A DNA stretch of 64,000 bases. It comes from Gammaproteobacteria bacterium. Its GTDB lineage: Bacteria > Pseudomonadota > Gammaproteobacteria > Steroidobacterales > Rariloculaceae. The notes beneath the pieces are model-generated. The model was not told the origin of the DNA and searched no databases. It was given only the letters and a program-made list of their open reading frames with translations. Positions 17,520-25,633 of this stretch are shown piece after piece (positions within the stretch are counted from its first letter, which is position 1; each line of letters begins with the position of its first letter). The stretch covers positions 21,887 through 85,886 of the forward strand of contig JAJEFE010000062.1 in assembly GCA_022820625.1 (NCBI GenBank), written 5' to 3'. The position numbers and the translations under genes were made by a program.

Positions 17520-18445
17520 TGCAGTTCCCTTTCCTCCAGTTCCCAGGCCGCCCGCAAGCGCCTGGCCTCGTCACCCGAAATACCCGGGTAGATCTTGTAG
17601 CCGACGTTGCGATACGTCTGTGAAGCAAATTCGTTGTCCTCGTAGCAGGCCTCTTCCCATATCTCGAAAGACGGGTCGGGAAGCCGCCTGAACGCCACGG
17701 CGATGGTGAAGGGGCGAGTGTAGACATTGGGATCGTCCAGCGTCGCCTGCCAGTGAAGCGTGTCGGCGTCGATCAGGGTGAATCGCTCGACCACGCGGGC
17801 TTCGTCAGTGAAGAACCGCCCCCGCTGGTCAAGCCACGCGCGGGCATTCTGGTTGCGGGTCTCCACGACCAGCGAATTGCCCTCCCAATGCCCGTGGGAG
17901 TCCCCGTTCCAGAGCAGAATGTCTTCACCCAGAGGCGCACGGTCCCTCAATTCGATTGTGCGGAAGGCGTGTGCCTCTTCGCCCTGAATCAGAAACGTGT
18001 CCGCCGTCTGCACGAACTGGAGGATGCCCGTCATGTACATGGTCAGCGGGATCCCATCCATGCGGCAAATCGCGTTGTGGTGAACGTAGGCGACGCGGTT
18101 GTAGCGGCGTTGCGCCTCCGCCCAGGGTTGTATGGGGACGAAGCCGTCGGGAGGATCCACCACCACGCTTGGCGCCTCGCCGTCATCCAGCGTCTGCGGA
18201 TGGGCGTGCAGGCTTTCGTGCGCGCGCGCCCGGCGGTTCCAGATACCGCTCAGGTCCGGAAATCCGTCCGGCGTGCGAGGTGGATCGAATCGCTCTGCCG
18301 CCTCCAGGGCGCAGGCATGAAACGCGGCGTGATTGTCGTCGGGACAGACCGAATCCGCCCACTGCTGGGCGAAAATCGGAGCCGGCAAGATCACGAGGGC
18401 GCATAGCGCGCCCCACCCGGAATACAGGATATTCTGCTTGTTCAG
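17507..18445 (-). CDS. Secreted protein with GHWEGDTLVV motif (copy 3), probable CTG start
   Basis: This is the third paralogue, 312 residues from the proposed start, and first gene of the four-gene operon. The signal peptide ends PAPIFAQ. The mature part has PRTPDGFPDLSGIWN, GDSHGHWEGNSLVVETR, DQRGRFFTDEARVVERFTL, DDPNVYTRPF and IWEEACYEDNEF. Extra cysteines (VCPDDNHAAFHAC) are present near the N terminus. An ATG at 18487 is in frame, but it lies inside the promoter spacer just before the -10 and has no Shine-Dalgarno. A GGAGGAG at 18458-18452 stands six bases before CTG 18445, which begins a typical signal peptide. TTG at 18451 is a weaker choice because it abuts the GGAGGAG. Confidence 0.78.
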   Translation of the reverse strand: MNKQNILYSGWGALCALVILPAPIFAQQWADSVCPDDNHAAFHACALEAAERFDPPRTPDGFPDLSGIWNRRARAHESLHAHPQTLDDGEAPSVVVDPPDGFVPIQPWAEAQRRYNRVAYVHHNAICRMDGIPLTMYMTGILQFVQTADTFLIQGEEAHAFRTIELRDRAPLGEDILLWNGDSHGHWEGNSLVVETRNQNARAWLDQRGRFFTDEARVVERFTLIDADTLHWQATLDDPNVYTRPFTIAVAFRRLPDPSFEIWEEACYEDNEFASQTYRNVGYKIYPGISGDEARRLRAAWELEERELQWQP

Positions 18446-18478
18446 GTTCAACTCCTCCGGTTCACGGGCCGAGCGCCA

Positions 18479-18507
18479 AATATCCATGGGTAGAATCGAA
18501 CTGTCAA
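18479..18507 (-). promoter_or_regulatory. Sigma-70-type promoter of the GHWEGDTLVV/DUF6152/amidohydrolase operon
   Basis: On the minus strand, TTGACA (18507-18502), a 17-base spacer and GATATT (18484-18479) predict a transcript start near 18472. The in-frame ATG at 18487 lies upstream of that, so it would not be in the message. Confidence 0.65.
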
Positions 18508-18636
18508 CACCGCGATTTCTGCTAGTATCGTGTCCTGCCCCCTAAAATCGGGCCGGGATGGAGCAACATCTGCCGGCGCGATTCCATGAACTTCGGGGGC
18601 GGCCGACAAACAGAAATAACAACGGGAAGGCCGGGT

Positions 18637-18969
18637 ATGAAACTACGGCGCCGCGCCAGACGCACACTCATCGGACTATCCATCGCCCTGCCCGTCATCG
18701 CGGTGATCGGCGTGTTCGTCATGTTGCTCTGGAACGCGCTGGTTCCCGATCTGTTCGGCGGCCCGACGCTTTCCTATCTCCAGGCTGTCGGCGTCCTGCT
18801 GTTGTCGCATCTTCTGTTCAGGGGATCGCCGCTTCACGGCCTGCGGGTCTGGCGCCGGGCGCGGCGGCGCCAGCGCTGGAAGCAGCGGCTGGCGTCGATG
18901 ACGCCGGAGGAATTCGCCGCTTTCCGCGGCGAACTCGGTATCCACGGCTCCGACGACCGCCAACTTTAG
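18637..18969 (+). CDS. Small two-helix membrane protein, hypothetical
   Basis: Not recognised as a named protein. The 110-residue protein has a basic start (MKLRRRARR), two hydrophobic segments (about 10-35 and 42-60) and an arginine-rich cytoplasmic tail. It ends in a short soluble motif, MTPEEFAAFRGELG, of the kind found at the end of many small sensor or scaffold membrane proteins. GGAAGG six bases before ATG 18637 favours this start over the in-frame ATG at 18586. It stands alone, divergent from the secreted-protein operon and convergent with rraA. Confidence 0.6.
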   Translation: MKLRRRARRTLIGLSIALPVIAVIGVFVMLLWNALVPDLFGGPTLSYLQAVGVLLLSHLLFRGSPLHGLRVWRRARRRQRWKQRLASMTPEEFAAFRGELGIHGSDDRQL

Positions 18970-18999
18970 GCGCCCTTCATGAGTTGAAACGGTCCTCAT

Positions 19000-19707
19000 T
19001 CAGTCTCCGTCCACCTCGGTAGGGTCATCCACGTACACGAGTCCGGCGCATGCCAATGGTTCCCGCATGCCGTAAATATCCAGCGACAGTTCGCCCGCAG
19101 CCAGGCGCTCCCGCTTGTCGACTTCGTTTGCTTCCCGCGACTGCGCCGCTGCGTGCACCCGTTCGACATCGTTACGCGGCACGACAACGACACCGTCATC
19201 GTCCGCGACGATGACATCGCCGGGATTGACCTGTTCGCCCCCGCAGACGATCGGCAGATTGACGGCGCCTGGAGTCGCCTTGACGGTACCCTTGGCGGAT
19301 ACGGCACGGCTCCACACCGGAAACCGCATCTCGGTCAACGTGGACACATCGCGACAACCGGCATCGATTATCAGCCCCTGGATTCCCTGTGCGCGGTAGC
19401 TGGTTGCCAACAGGTCGCCGAACATGCCGTCGGTGTTGACCGCGCTGAGCCCGACCACGACGATATCGCCTTCCTGTGCCAACTCCGGGGCAACATGGAG
19501 CATCCAGTTGTCACCAGGATGCGCCAGCACGGTGATGGCGCTGCCCGCGATGCGCGCACCGGCGTAGATCGGCCGCATGTAGGGCTGCATCAGCCCGCTG
19601 CGCCCCTGCGCTTCGTGCACCGTGGCGGTACCCATTTCGGCCAGGCCCTCGGTCAGGGCACGATCCGCACGCGCGATATTTCTTACAGCCAGGTTCTTCA
19701 ACGCCAT
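19000..19707 (-). CDS. RraA-like aldolase (4-hydroxy-4-methyl-2-oxoglutarate aldolase family)
   Basis: The 235-residue protein belongs to the RraA/HMG aldolase fold, which cleaves 4-hydroxy-4-methyl-2-oxoglutarate or 4-carboxy-4-hydroxy-2-oxoadipate to pyruvate. Key parts are present: [44 protein letters not shown] and the metal/substrate pair in GCRD. The length and the HPGDN motif favour the catabolic aldolase over the RNase E regulator RraA. It is divergent from the CaiB/BaiF gene, with 169 bases between the starts. Together they suggest a pathway for a branched or aromatic-derived acid. Confidence 0.88.
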   Translation of the reverse strand: MALKNLAVRNIARADRALTEGLAEMGTATVHEAQGRSGLMQPYMRPIYAGARIAGSAITVLAHPGDNWMLHVAPELAQEGDIVVVGLSAVNTDGMFGDLLATSYRAQGIQGLIIDAGCRDVSTLTEMRFPVWSRAVSAKGTVKATPGAVNLPIVCGGEQVNPGDVIVADDDGVVVVPRNDVERVHAAAQSREANEVDKRERLAAGELSLDIYGMREPLACAGLVYVDDPTEVDGD

Positions 19708-19876
19708 TCTCCAGGGGCATCCGCCAACGGGTCGGGGCGCAAAGCTTAATGGAACGGCGCTGGACTGTCATCGTGGTGCGGCACCACGCTTCGACACGAT
19801 TCGGATGCGGCAGGCGTTGCGCTGCGGCGGCTGTGGCATTAGCGTACGCCTCTCGCCCGCAAGCCCGGAGGTACCG

Positions 19877-21064
19877 TTGAGTTCCAATGCCGCACCGCTG
19901 CGACACCTGCGTGTCGTTGAAATGACCGAAGCCCTGGCGGGGCCCTACTGCAGCATGCTCCTGGGAGACCTGGGCGCCGACGTCATCAAGATCGAACGTC
20001 CGGAGCGCGGCGACCAGGCACGCGGCTGGGGGCCGCCCTTCGTCCAGGGGGAAAGCGCGTATTTCCTGTCCGTCAACCGCAACAAGCGCAGCGTGGAACT
20101 GAACTTCAAGGATCCGCAGGAGCGCGAATTCCTGCTTCGCCTGTTGGAGACGGCCGACGTCTTCATCACCAACGTGCCTCGCATGTCGTCCCTTGAGCGC
20201 GCCGGCATCGATCCGGATTCCCTGCGCCGCCTGAATCCCCGCCTGGTCTACGCAGCCATCAGCGGTTACGGGCACACGGGACCCAAGGCCGGGCGCGGCG
20301 GCTACGACATCATCGCCCAGGGGGAAGCCGGACTCATGGCCATCACCGGGGACGAACGCTCCGCTCCGATCCGGTTTCCCACACCCATGGCGGACATTAC
20401 GGCCGGTATCTACACCCTGATCGGTATTCTGACCGCGCTTTACGCTCGCGATGACCGCGTAAGCGGGACCGGCCGCGGTCAATTCGTGGATGTCTCGCTG
20501 GTGGACTCGCAGACCACGTGGCTCGCCAACCTCGCGGGCAGTTTCTTCGCGGCCGGCGAGCACCCGCGGCCGCTCGGCAACACGCACCCCACGGTGACGC
20601 CCTATCAGCCGGTGCGGGCGCGGGACAAGATGCTGATTATCGCCGTGGGTACTGAAAAGCTCTGGGCTCAGTTCTGCGAAGCAACAGGTTTGGACAGCAC
20701 GGTCGTGGCGGATCCCAGGTTCGCGACCAATGCAGACCGCAACCGGAATCGGGAAGCGCTGATCCGGATCATCGAGTCGAGGCTCGCTCGCGCGGACGCC
20801 GCCGATTGGGTGGAAAAACTGGTTGAACGCGGCGTTCCTGCCGGACCCATCAATCTTCCGGACGAAACGCTCCGCGACGAGCAGCTTCGCGCCAGGGGCA
20901 TGATCGTCGAACTGGAACATCCGCTGCTGGGTATGGTGAAATCACTCGGCAATCCTGTTCACATGTCCGGCAACGGTCCCAGCTACAGGCGCTATCCGCC
21001 CCGGTTGGGGGAGCATAATGAGGAGGTTCTCGCTGAACTCAAGGCGAGGGAGGCAACGCAATGA
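19877..21064 (+). CDS. CaiB/BaiF family (class III) CoA transferase
   Basis: This is a cytoplasmic CoA transferase that moves CoA between carboxylic acids. The 395 residues begin at TTG, set by an excellent GGAGGT (19867-19872) four bases upstream. The frame is open further upstream but that part has no family similarity. Family motifs are VVEMTEALAGPYCSMLLGDL, DVIKIERPERGD, NRNKRSVELNF, and FVDVSLVDSQ with the catalytic Asp. A late GVPAGPIN segment also matches. The stop overlaps the next start as ATGA (21061-21064), so the FMN oxidase is co-translated. The acyl substrate is unknown. Confidence 0.92.
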   Translation: MSSNAAPLRHLRVVEMTEALAGPYCSMLLGDLGADVIKIERPERGDQARGWGPPFVQGESAYFLSVNRNKRSVELNFKDPQEREFLLRLLETADVFITNVPRMSSLERAGIDPDSLRRLNPRLVYAAISGYGHTGPKAGRGGYDIIAQGEAGLMAITGDERSAPIRFPTPMADITAGIYTLIGILTALYARDDRVSGTGRGQFVDVSLVDSQTTWLANLAGSFFAAGEHPRPLGNTHPTVTPYQPVRARDKMLIIAVGTEKLWAQFCEATGLDSTVVADPRFATNADRNRNREALIRIIESRLARADAADWVEKLVERGVPAGPINLPDETLRDEQLRARGMIVELEHPLLGMVKSLGNPVHMSGNGPSYRRYPPRLGEHNEEVLAELKAREATQ

Positions 21065-22263
21065 CTGCGAAGGGGAATTCACGCCGCGGCTTTCTTCGGT
21101 ACCTTGCCGCCAGTCCGTTGCTGGGTGCGGCTCCTCGCGCGCTGGGCCAGTTCGATTTCACGCTGGCCGACACGCCGATCGCCTCGCCCGATGAAGCGGT
21201 CAACGTCTTCGATTTCGAGGCGGTGGCGCGGAACAACCTGACACTGGCCCACTACGTCTACATGGCATCCGGCGTCGATGACGGCGCCACTGTCGCAGCC
21301 AACCGGAGCGGGTTCGAGAAGTTTCAGTTGCGGGTGCGCCGCCTGATGGACGTTCGCGCGGTGGACACGGAAATCGAACTGTTCGGGACCCGGCATGCGT
21401 TTCCGATCGTGCTGGCCCCCTGCGGGACACAACTCGCGTTTCATCCCGAGGGCGAACTCGCCACGGCACGAGCCTCCGGCTCCCGGGACTGCCTGCAGAT
21501 CATGTCGACCGTGAGCAGCTTCGGTGTCGAAGACGTGAACGCCAGTCGCGGCGCTCCGGTCTGGTACCAGCTCTATCCCACAGAGAAATGGGAAGTCACC
21601 CAGGGACTGGTCCGCCGCGCCGAGGCCGCCGGTTGCCCGGCCATCGCCGTGACCGTCGACGTGCCGGTAGTCAATCGCGAAGCCATCGCACGCTTCAGAC
21701 GCGATACCAACGCGGAGTGCCTCCCCTGCCATCAACCGGGGCTTGAGTACTCCACCAGCAAACGACCCATGTTCGACGGACTGGACATCAGCGGGCTGAG
21801 CAGTACCAGCAGAGCCCGGAACCTGACCTGGGACTTTGTCGACCGTCTTCGCGACTTCACGACAGCAAGACTTCTGCTCAAGGGTATCGTCACCCACGAG
21901 GACGCCAGTCTGGCCGTGGAGCATGGAGTGGACGGGATCATCGTCTCGAACCACGGCGGCCGGGCGGAAAACAGCGGCCGCGGTACCATTGAATCGCTGC
22001 CCGAGGTGGTCGATGCCGTGGCCGGAAGGATTCCCGTGCTGGTGGACGGCGGCTTTCGCAGGGGCGTGGACGTCTTCAAGGCGCTTGCCATCGGCGCCGA
22101 TGCGGTCTGCATCGGCCGTCCCTACCTCTGGGGCCTGAGCGCTTTCGGTCAGGAAGGGGTGGAAACGGTATTGGACCTGCTACGGCGCGAACTGGTGGTC
22201 ATGATGCAACAGGCCGGCACGACCGGCCTCGATGCGATCGACCGGAATTACCTGGTCGGCTGA
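21061..22263 (+). CDS. FMN-dependent alpha-hydroxy-acid oxidase/dehydrogenase with Tat signal
   Basis: This flavoprotein oxidises a 2-hydroxy acid to a 2-oxoacid (lactate, glycolate or mandelate family). The 400 residues have a TIM-barrel with [41 protein letters not shown], the active-site [15 protein letters not shown], and phosphate-binding [20 protein letters not shown]. The N terminus, [16 protein letters not shown], is a twin-arginine signal, unusual for this mostly cytoplasmic or membrane-attached family. It is the second gene of an operon with the CoA transferase. Its last 16 bases overlap the 3' end of galU on the other strand. Confidence 0.9.
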   Translation: MTAKGNSRRGFLRYLAASPLLGAAPRALGQFDFTLADTPIASPDEAVNVFDFEAVARNNLTLAHYVYMASGVDDGATVAANRSGFEKFQLRVRRLMDVRAVDTEIELFGTRHAFPIVLAPCGTQLAFHPEGELATARASGSRDCLQIMSTVSSFGVEDVNASRGAPVWYQLYPTEKWEVTQGLVRRAEAAGCPAIAVTVDVPVVNREAIARFRRDTNAECLPCHQPGLEYSTSKRPMFDGLDISGLSSTSRARNLTWDFVDRLRDFTTARLLLKGIVTHEDASLAVEHGVDGIIVSNHGGRAENSGRGTIESLPEVVDAVAGRIPVLVDGGFRRGVDVFKALAIGADAVCIGRPYLWGLSAFGQEGVETVLDLLRRELVVMMQQAGTTGLDAIDRNYLVG

Positions 22264-23129
22264 ATCTGCTCGAGCAGGTAGTTGTCGAAAACCTGGCCGA
22301 CCTGCGCGTCCCGCAACCCGTATTCCACCAGCGCCTGCAGGTATCCGAGCTTGGTCCCGCAGTCGTAACGCACCCCCTCGAAGGCCAGGGCAAGCACGGT
22401 TTCCTCTTTCATGAGGCTCGCGATTCCATCGGTTAACTGAATCTCGTTGCCGGCGCCGCGTTGGGTCGTCTCCAACTTGTCGAAAATCCTGGGAGTCAGC
22501 AGATACCTCCCCACCACGGCCAGGTTGGAAGGGGCGTCTTCCGGCTTCGGCTTCTCGACGATGCCCTTGATACTGCGCGCGCCGGATGGTTGCTCCTCCA
22601 CCGCGACGATGCCGTAACTGGCGGTGCGTTCCCCGGGCACGGTCTGCACTGCGAGCACGCTGCCTCCATGACGTTCGTGGTGCTCCCGCATCTGCTTGAG
22701 GCAAGGCGTGGCGCTGTAGATGAGATCGTCGGGCAGGTGGACGTAGAACGGCTCGTCGCCGACTGCTGCGCGGGCGCATAGCACCGCGTGGCCCAATCCC
22801 AGCGGTACCCCCTGGCGCAGGAAAATGCAGCTCGCCGAGGGGGGCAGAATTGCGCGTACCGAGGCCAGCAATTCGGCCTTTCCGGACTCCTCCAACGCCC
22901 GCTCCAACTCGGCATCGACATCGAAGTGGTCTTCGATGCTCCCCTTGCCGGCAGCCGTGACGAAGATCAGCTTCTCCGCACCCGCCGCGACCGCTTCCTC
23001 CACCGCGTACTGGATCAGCGGTTTGTCGACGATGGGAAACATTTCCTTGGGCGTCGCCTTTGTCGCAGGCAGGAAACGGCTGCCGCGGCCGGCGACCGGA
23101 AAAACGGCGGTGCGTACGATCGAACTCAG
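22248..23129 (-). CDS. galU: UTP--glucose-1-phosphate uridylyltransferase, probable CTG start
   Basis: GalU makes UDP-glucose for surface polysaccharides. From the proposed start the protein has 293 residues, normal for the family. It contains the nucleotidyltransferase signature [18 protein letters not shown], then [50 protein letters not shown] and [12 protein letters not shown]. The first ATG in frame (23042) would remove the essential glycine-rich loop. No ATG, GTG or TTG precedes that loop before the upstream stop. A CTG at 23129 does, with AGGGAGG (23144-23138) eight bases before it, so translation most likely starts there. Confidence 0.9.
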   Translation of the reverse strand: MSSIVRTAVFPVAGRGSRFLPATKATPKEMFPIVDKPLIQYAVEEAVAAGAEKLIFVTAAGKGSIEDHFDVDAELERALEESGKAELLASVRAILPPSASCIFLRQGVPLGLGHAVLCARAAVGDEPFYVHLPDDLIYSATPCLKQMREHHERHGGSVLAVQTVPGERTASYGIVAVEEQPSGARSIKGIVEKPKPEDAPSNLAVVGRYLLTPRIFDKLETTQRGAGNEIQLTDGIASLMKEETVLALAFEGVRYDCGTKLGYLQALVEYGLRDAQVGQVFDNYLLEQIQPTR

Positions 23130-23220
23130 CGGGGTGTCCTCCCTGACAGATCCGAGGGGGCATCATACCGGAGATTTGAGACAAATCGCGCGGCCAGACT
23201 GGCCGGCCCGACCTGACCCG

Positions 23221-23262
23221 GGTCGCCCTGCCGCCGATTCGAAAACCGGCGGCAAGGCGACC
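23221..23262 (-). terminator. Long hairpin after comEA-like gene
   Basis: A 16-base stem with one mismatch (23221-23236 with 23247-23262) and a ten-base loop lies between the ComEA-like stop and galU. No T-run follows, so it may be a Rho-assisted terminator or an mRNA 3' end stabiliser. Confidence 0.5.
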
Positions 23263-23310
23263 GACATCTCGCAGACAGCCGGCCAGCCGGCCACGCAAGC
23301 GATGCGGGAC

Positions 23311-23619
23311 TTACCCGCTCTCTTCCGCCTCCGGAGCCGAAACCAGGATATTGCCTTCGTTGGCTTCCAGAACGTGGTTTCCGATTCCCCTGACACGCGC
23401 GAGCGCCTCGGGGGAAGGAAATTCACCATTGGCTTCGCGGTCGGCTACGATGGCTGCCGCCAGTGCAGGGCCGACGCCGGTCAGTTCCATCGCCAGCGTC
23501 TCGGCGTTGGCCGTGTTGATATTCACCGGACCGGCCAGCACCAGACTCGGCGCCAGGCTCACCAGCAGCACGCAAGCAAGTTTCTTGCAAATACCTCTCA
23601 TCAATCTCTCCTTTGTCAA
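23311..23619 (-). CDS. ComEA-like helix-hairpin-helix protein
   Basis: This is a small exported DNA-binding protein of 102 residues. A signal peptide (about 1-29, ending LVLAG) is followed by a tandem helix-hairpin-helix domain: VNINTANAETLAMELTGVG, AAAIVADREANGEF, ALARVRGIGNHVL. ComEA homologues bind incoming DNA in the periplasm during natural transformation. Many gammaproteobacteria carry such short secreted versions without a nearby comEC, as here. The gene stands alone between galU and lapB. Confidence 0.88.
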   Translation of the reverse strand: MTKERLMRGICKKLACVLLVSLAPSLVLAGPVNINTANAETLAMELTGVGPALAAAIVADREANGEFPSPEALARVRGIGNHVLEANEGNILVSAPEAEESG

Positions 23620-23726
23620 TGGTTTGTCACGGACAAGGGAATCCTAGGGTCCCTGAAACCGGACGGCAGCTTCCCAATCCGGTGAGATTGACGACATTTG
23701 CAGGCTGGAGCCCGTTAAAAAATGGC

Positions 23727-24911
23727 CTAAGCCACCATTTCTGCAAATTGAAACACCTGCAACGGACGAATGGATTCCCATGACTTGCAGCTTGGGCAGC
23801 GCCAGAGCAATCCTTTCGTACTGTAGCCGCAATTGGTGCAACGATAGCGGGACCCCGACATGGCCAGGCGCCGCAGACCGCCGCAAATCCTGTGTATCGA
23901 TGCGCGGCGCTTGTCCGGCGGCAGCGCCTTCAGGTGCTCGATATCGATCAGAGGAGCGAGCGTGTCGTTGTGCAGAAGAAACTCCTCGACGCAGTCACGC
24001 AGCAACGGCGCCTGTTCAAGCCCGCTGACAATCGCCGCATAGGCGATGTCGCGCTTTACGGATTCATCCTTTCCGATAAGCCCTTCGAGGTAACGCTCAA
24101 TCTCCCCGTCCCGCCCGGTTTCCCGGCAGGCCGCTTCGAGCAGCGGCAGGATTTCCGCCATCAGGCGGCGATCCGCCGTCAGCAGTTGCCTGTACAGCGT
24201 AACCGCCCGCGAGTGCTCGCCCTCCTCGCTGGCGATCGCAGCACGGATCAAGGCGCCCCGCAAGGTACCGGACGCAGTTCGGCGGGCGTTCCTCAGATGC
24301 CGCCGCGCCGATGTCATGTCGCCGTCCCGACGCGCGCTCTCGGCGAGTTCGCAGTGGTAGTGAGCGACCTCCACCGACTTTTCGCCGGTTCGCGAATCGA
24401 GCTTGCGACGGGCTTCGATGGCCCTTTCCCAGTCGTGCTGCCGTTCGTAGATGTCTACCAGGTTTCGCAGCGCCGCCTCGGCCATCGTCGGGCTCGACCT
24501 CAGTTCCGTGAAGAGTTTCTCGGCCCGATCGAACAGTCCGGCGCCGAGATAGTCGCTTGCCAGTGAAAACAGCGCCTGGTGACGCTGTGTCTCGCTCAGG
24601 TTGGGCCGGGCCAGCAGGTTCTGGTGCACGCGGATCGCGCGGTCCACCTCGCCCCGGCGGCGGAAGAGGTGCCCGAGTGCGAAATGCGTTTCCAGGGTTT
24701 CGTCGTCGACCCTGGCCATTTGGACGAAGAGCTCCAGGGCCTCGTCCGTCTGCCGATTGAGAACAAGATTCAAGCCGCGAAGATAGTCCGCGCCAATCGA
24801 TGACTCCGACGGCTCATCGCGCCGGAAGTCCGGCAGCCGGGCAAAGAGCCAGCCGACCGCCGCCGCGACGACCAGCAGACCGGCCAACAGGAATGTCGAT
24901 TCAGTCGGCAT
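23727..24911 (-). CDS. lapB: Lipopolysaccharide assembly protein B
   Basis: LapB (YciM) is an inner-membrane-anchored adaptor that controls LpxC proteolysis by FtsH and so lipopolysaccharide amount. The 394 residues comprise one N-terminal membrane helix (about 5-25), a long series of TPR helices (about 45-340), and a C-terminal rubredoxin-like metal-binding tail. That tail has the pairs CTNCG and CPSC (YRCTNCGYSTKGLLWRCPSC). It overlaps lapA by 11 bases, the arrangement seen in many gammaproteobacteria. Confidence 0.95.
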   Translation of the reverse strand: MPTESTFLLAGLLVVAAAVGWLFARLPDFRRDEPSESSIGADYLRGLNLVLNRQTDEALELFVQMARVDDETLETHFALGHLFRRRGEVDRAIRVHQNLLARPNLSETQRHQALFSLASDYLGAGLFDRAEKLFTELRSSPTMAEAALRNLVDIYERQHDWERAIEARRKLDSRTGEKSVEVAHYHCELAESARRDGDMTSARRHLRNARRTASGTLRGALIRAAIASEEGEHSRAVTLYRQLLTADRRLMAEILPLLEAACRETGRDGEIERYLEGLIGKDESVKRDIAYAAIVSGLEQAPLLRDCVEEFLLHNDTLAPLIDIEHLKALPPDKRRASIHRICGGLRRLAMSGSRYRCTNCGYSTKGLLWRCPSCKSWESIRPLQVFQFAEMVA

Positions 24912-25197
24912 CCTGCAGCGGGAGACTGCGCAGGCTGCTCACCTCTGCCTCCGCCAGCCTGAGCTTCCTGCGCAGCCGCCGCCGCTCACCGGCCATCCGA
25001 ACGACAGCCACTCCCGCCGAAAGCAGGCCGGCCAGCCATCCGAGCGCAAAAGCCACGGCGAAAGCCAGAGGCACCGAAACGTTCTCGAAGCGAGTAAAGG
25101 CGATGTCGACGTCGAGTGTGCCCGGATTGTTCCAGGCGAACACGGCCGCGATCAGTACAACCAGGAGTAATGCGAAAAACAACCCGATCTTGCGCAA
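24901..25197 (-). CDS. lapA: Lipopolysaccharide assembly protein A
   Basis: LapA (YciS, DUF1049) is a small inner membrane protein that works with LapB. The 98 residues contain two membrane helices (about 3-22 and 45-68), joined by NNPGTLDVDIAFTRFENVSVPL. A basic coiled segment follows (ERRRLRRKLRLAEAEV). It lies between ihfB and lapB, the conserved order rpsA-ihfB-lapA-lapB. Confidence 0.92.
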   Translation of the reverse strand: MRKIGLFFALLLVVLIAAVFAWNNPGTLDVDIAFTRFENVSVPLAFAVAFALGWLAGLLSAGVAVVRMAGERRRLRRKLRLAEAEVSSLRSLPLQDAD

Positions 25198-25273
25198 GAC
25201 AGCCGCCCCCCGATCGTCAGCCCGAAATTTGCATCAGCACTGCGGAAAATGGCGCCGGCCAGGCGAGTACGGG

Positions 25274-25576
25274 TCAACTGCGCACAGGCAAATGGCGTCC
25301 TCCGTTGACGCGCTCCCGCAGATCCTTGCCCGGTTTGAAATGGGGAACGTACTTGCCTGCAAGGGCAACCGGTTCGCCGGTCTTCGGATTTCGGCCGGTC
25401 CGCGGAGGACGGTAGTGCAGGGAAAAGCTGCCGAATCCGCGAATCTCGATCCGCTGCCCGTCTGCAAGAGTTTCGCTCATCAGCTCCAGGAGGTGCTTTA
25501 TCGCCAGTTCCACGTCCTTTGCGGGCAGATGTTTCTGCTTGCTGGCGACAGATTCGATCAACTCAGACTTTGTCAT
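25274..25576 (-). CDS. ihfB: Integration host factor subunit beta
   Basis: IHF beta is half of the sequence-specific DNA-bending heterodimer that shapes the nucleoid and aids transcription, replication and recombination. The 100 residues begin [17 protein letters not shown] and contain the DNA-intercalating arm [20 protein letters not shown], followed by [18 protein letters not shown]. It follows rpsA by 57 bases, with a hairpin in that gap just before its GGAGG ribosome site. Confidence 0.96.
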   Translation of the reverse strand: MTKSELIESVASKQKHLPAKDVELAIKHLLELMSETLADGQRIEIRGFGSFSLHYRPPRTGRNPKTGEPVALAGKYVPHFKPGKDLRERVNGGRHLPVRS

Positions 25577-25593
25577 GGCCTTGCACCACCTCC

Positions 25594-25618
25594 GTCGGGT
25601 GTCACGGATACCCGACGT
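25594..25618 (-). promoter_or_regulatory. Stem-loop at the ihfB ribosome binding site
   Basis: CGTCGGGT (25594-25601) pairs with ACCCGACG (25611-25618). On the minus strand the stem ends directly against GGAGG of ihfB. It has no T-run, so it is likelier to shape rpsA mRNA decay or ihfB translation than to stop transcription. Confidence 0.5.
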
Positions 25619-25633
25619 AATTTCAAGTTTCGG

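Noticed and set aside
19000..19707. RNase E activity regulator RraA
   Set aside because: The length, the HPGDN motif and the catabolic neighbours fit the HMG/CHA aldolase branch better than the regulator.
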